Positions 61,075-64,000 of a stretch of DNA of 64,000 nucleotides are shown in pieces. This stretch comes from Porogramme epimiltina. Taxonomy: Eukaryota; Basidiomycota; Agaricomycetes; Polyporales; Polyporaceae. The stretch's first letter is position 1; every line of letters starts with the position of its first letter. Where the stretch lies: the NCBI GenBank assembly GCA_900155495.1, contig FTLJ01000109.1:62001-126000 (forward strand), written 5' to 3'. The notes below the pieces were generated by a model. That model was not told the DNA's origin. It saw only the letters and a list, made by a program, of their open reading frames with translations, and did not search any database. The position numbers and the translations under genes are program-made.

Positions 61075-63776
61075 CTAACTCGGCGGCGCGCTGTCGCTCG
61101 ACTTGCGCGCGCGGAGCGGCTGGATCGCGGCGCCGAGCCCGGAGACGGAGAACCGCTGGCCCTTGGACGCGCCGCCGCTGCCGCCCCCGCCAAAGGGCCA
61201 GCCGTCGAACTGCTTCGCCTCGGACGCGGAGCGCTTGAGCTGCGTCGGCGAGAGGACGGCCCCGTCGTCCGCGGCGCGCAGCGGGGGTTGCATCGACTGC
61301 ACGCGGCGCGTGAAGAACTTGCGCCCGCTCCACGACGACGGCGCCTTGGACGACGACGGCGAGGTGGACGACGGCGACTGCGACTGCGGCGAGCTCTGCT
61401 GGCGCTCGTGCCGCTGGTGGGTGGGGATGGTGACGGAGGGTGGGCTCCCGAAGGTTGGGGATTCCTGCGGGTTGTGTGCAAGCATCTCTTCGGAACGTGC
61501 TGTTCGCGGCGGGTGTGAGCGCGGGGTGGCCGCGGAGTCGGGGATAAAATGGGGGGGGATTACTCACAGGCAACTATCTGCATATTCAGTCGAGGGTCCA
61601 GGCCGCCCTTCGGCGGTAGTGGGGGAGGCATCTCCCCGCTTTGAGCAGCGGGAGATCCGGAACGGGTGTGAGCCAGCTCTAGAAAAGAGCCTTCTCGGCT
61701 ACGGTTGGGCTCGGGGAGGCGGATGATCGGCACGTCGGGGACGTTCTTCGAACTCGAGCTGCCTTCGCCGCGTTCTGCTCTTCGCAGGCTCTTGCTGCGA
61801 CTCCGCCGGCGCGAGAGCATGGAGTAGACGGACGAGCGGTCGGGGCGCAGGCGCTGCTCGCCGTTGCCGTTCGTCGGGGTCTTGGGGATCCGAAGACTGG
61901 CTTTCGACGCCCTGCTGCTCCGCTTCTTCGCGGCGGACACGCGGCTCGTGCGGTCCCCTGGGTTGTGCATGGCAGGGACGCTCGTCAGCGTCGCCTTCGT
62001 CGCGACCGCGTGCCCGACGATGCCGACGACGCGCGCCGAGTGCACGCTGCCCGCGCCGGACATGCGGTCCATGTCGCTGTAGATCTCCGCCTCGAGCGCC
62101 GAGTTCGACGGCTCGTCCTCGTCGGCGAGCTCCATGTCCGGCGTGCCGCCCTCCGCGTCCGGGTCCTCGTCCGAGAACGCGAGGTCGAAGTTGTCGAGGT
62201 CGTCCATCTCTTGCGCCATGTCCTGCGCCATGCTCCACGCCTCCTCGAGCTCCACCGTGAGCGCCTCGTTGCGCGCGCGCACCTCCTGCAGCTCCGCACT
62301 GCGCTTCGCGTACGACGCGTTGAGCTTGCGGAGCGCCATCGCGAGCGCGGACGAGACGTGCTGGTCCTGCACGCGCTGGATCTGCGCCTTGTGGTCCGCG
62401 ATGCCCATGAGGGTCTCGAGCAGCCGGTCGCACGACGCGGTGAGCTCTGCCAGTTGCGCGGTGAGGTTGTAGAGCGCCTCGCCGTCACTGTCGGACTGTG
62501 AGAGCGCGGCGAGAGACTGGAGCAGCATGGCGCGCCGGTGCATGCTGAACCGGTACTGCGCCTGCGTCGTCGCCCGGAGCGACTCGAGCCGGTCGAGCTC
62601 CTCCGGCAACTCGACATCGCACGTCGTCGTGGACACCACACGGATGAACGACTCCGCTGCTGACTGCCGGATCGCGCGCGAGACGGTCTCCTGCAGCTGC
62701 TCCGACGTGAACGTCCACTGCGCCGCTTCGAGCGTCATCGCCTTCCACTTGATTGGCTCGACCTCGAAGTTCAACGCGGGTGGAGGGGGTATTGGAGGGC
62801 GCTTTGGCACAACCCTACTAAGACCGGGCGTAGACGCGCGAGTCGAGACCGGGGTGGGCGACCGCACTGATGATACCATGCTCGCTTGCGAGAACCTGTT
62901 TTGGCCGTTCACTGCATGCATACCGCCGTCCGTCTGGGTTGATGGAGGCCTGTCGTTGACGTCTGAAGGCGTGAAGGGGGGCGCGGCTTCTTCAGCTTGA
63001 GGAGGCGGAGGCGGCGGGGTTGGCGGGTCAGGTGCGATAGGGACCTTCACGTCTGGCGGATACGAGTGAGTAGGACGAGCAGCAGGAGGGGTGGGTGGAG
63101 GAGGATGAGGAGCCGCGGGCGGGGCGATGGGGACCTCTTCAATGGTGTCCTGCGGGGGCGCCGGCGCGAGTATAGGTGTACCCGGGAGCGCTACGGGCAT
63201 GATAGCGGGGGACTCGTGTGCATGTTCGGAAGGAGGCACGACTTCAAGAGATGAAGCGGGAGCCACAGGGGGTGCTGGACCGTCTCGCGCGGGATGCCCT
63301 GAATTTGGGTCCGGCGGGGGAGGGTCCGACGGGCGCGCGGGCTGGACCTTGGGCGGGCCGCGCTCGTCTACCTGCACATCCCCGACCACACTCTCCGCTG
63401 CCCTCGTCTCGCCGTCGCCGGTTGCATCGGTCACCACCCTCTCGGCCGCGGCGGAAAGCGAGATATCGCCGACGCCAGCACTCACGTCCTCGCCCCCTCC
63501 TACGTTCTCAGTCGAGCGGGTCCTCCGTAGCACCTCCGCCGACTGCTGGCGCGATATGGATGCGTTTGGTTGGGCGGGCGTTCCGGGGAGAGAGGCGGCC
63601 TCGGGCGATGACGTGCGCGGGTTCGAAGCGTCTTGCACGCGTCGAATGTCGAGGGGGACGAGGCTCTTCGCGGGGGCAGTCGGGGCCCTGCCTGGGCTGC
63701 GAGGGCCGATCGGTCTGCGGCCAGAAAGCGTGGAGGGAGGGGAGCGTGCGCGTGCGATGTCCATGGTGGCTAGCAA
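61075..63776 (-). CDS. large low-complexity protein with a short coiled coil
   Basis: Two exons (63776-61568 and 61499-61075) give 877 residues. Using the acceptor at 61500 restores the frame, whereas the next AG downstream would create a stop. Residues 1-350 are disordered and very Pro-rich, with PPPPP runs of the kind that bind SH3, WW or profilin domains. A conserved-looking helical core of about residues 350-560 follows (LNFEVEPIKWKAMTLEAAQW, then QETVSRAIRQSAAESFIRVV) with coiled coil (LQEVRARNEALTVELEEAW). The rest is Ser-rich and basic, ending LRARKSSDSAPPS. The layout (Pro-rich, helical core, Ser-rich) recalls cytoskeletal or polarity scaffolds, but no formin FH2 or other named domain is present. 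The start could also be the Met at residue 5. Confidence 0.78.
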
Positions 63777-64000
63777 GGCATGGACGGAGTTGGTCGGTCA
63801 GAGGGACATGGAGGCCAGGAGAAAAGACGACAAGGGAGCAAATGGAGTGATGTCTGATGGCTGCCTGGGAAGCGTCTTCAGCTTCCCGGTCTGCTGATTA
63901 TCGCCCAACTTAAGACGCTCGCATCTAATTATCCAACTCCGGGGGCGGGGCCCCGGTTCGCAAGGAACGGCGCCGGCGCGGCGTGGACGACAGCAACGAC
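63777..64000. other. upstream region of the last minus-strand gene
   Basis: Contains the 5' flank of the 61075-63776 gene up to the window edge. No gene was seen. Confidence 0.5.

Noticed and set aside
61075..63776. Formin, suggested by the poly-Pro region
   Set aside because: No FH2 domain follows the Pro-rich part; the helical core is too short and lacks the formin signature.

Overview
The window looks like a piece of a white-rot basidiomycete (Agaricomycetes, most likely a polypore). Its protein-coding genes are split by many short GT-AG introns of about 50-70 bases. The gene set fits wood decay: a secreted short class II manganese peroxidase, a GH5 exo-beta-1,3-glucanase, secreted class 3 lipases, a sesquiterpene synthase with a P450, an F-box protein and a Kelch-MYND protein of the kind these fungi carry in numbers. 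Exon joins were worked out by hand. The spliced lengths of eleven genes come out as whole codons with no internal stop: peroxidase 370 aa, cardiolipin synthase 292, pericentrin-like protein 1,715, lipase 301, glucanase 463, His-rich protein 789, lanosterol synthase 727, terpene synthase 340, P450 542, TBCB 233 and thioesterase 237.

Layout. Positions 1-267 hold the 3' end of an unrecognised gene, which converges on the manganese peroxidase (754-2539, minus). A tRNA-Arg(ACG) with a 7-base intron lies at 5197-5275 (minus). Cardiolipin synthase (5411-6612, plus) converges on a large PACT-domain spindle-pole-body protein (6978-12562, minus). From 13160 to 21351 there is a lipase pair in inverted orientation. 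The plus-strand copy (13160-14283) is a pseudogene and the minus-strand copy (20010-21351) is intact. The 5.7 kb between them is gene-poor and holds a gene relic and a long imperfect hairpin. After a GC-rich non-coding stretch come the GH5 glucanase (25582-27483) and a secreted His-rich orphan (28430-30914). A U6 snRNA gene (31184-31306) sits about 300 bases upstream of lanosterol synthase (31605-35590).

From 39051 to 44537 a sesquiterpene synthase and a P450 lie in the same direction, suggesting a small terpenoid pathway. The Kelch-MYND gene (minus), F-box gene (minus), hotdog thioesterase (minus) and tubulin cofactor B (plus) follow. The thioesterase and cofactor B are divergent and share about 390 bases of promoter space. 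Next come an orphan (53659-54646), a decayed or highly diverged DUF6534-like membrane protein (57031-59569) and a large low-complexity orphan with a short coiled coil (61075-63776, minus).

No operon-like organisation, CRISPR array or intact transposon was seen. The most notable points are the DCTGE (not DCTAE) catalytic motif, GC-AG intron and 1.09 kb first intron of lanosterol synthase; the inverted lipase pair with one dead copy; the hairpin at 19199-19310; the orphan His-rich secreted protein; and the terpene synthase/P450 pair.
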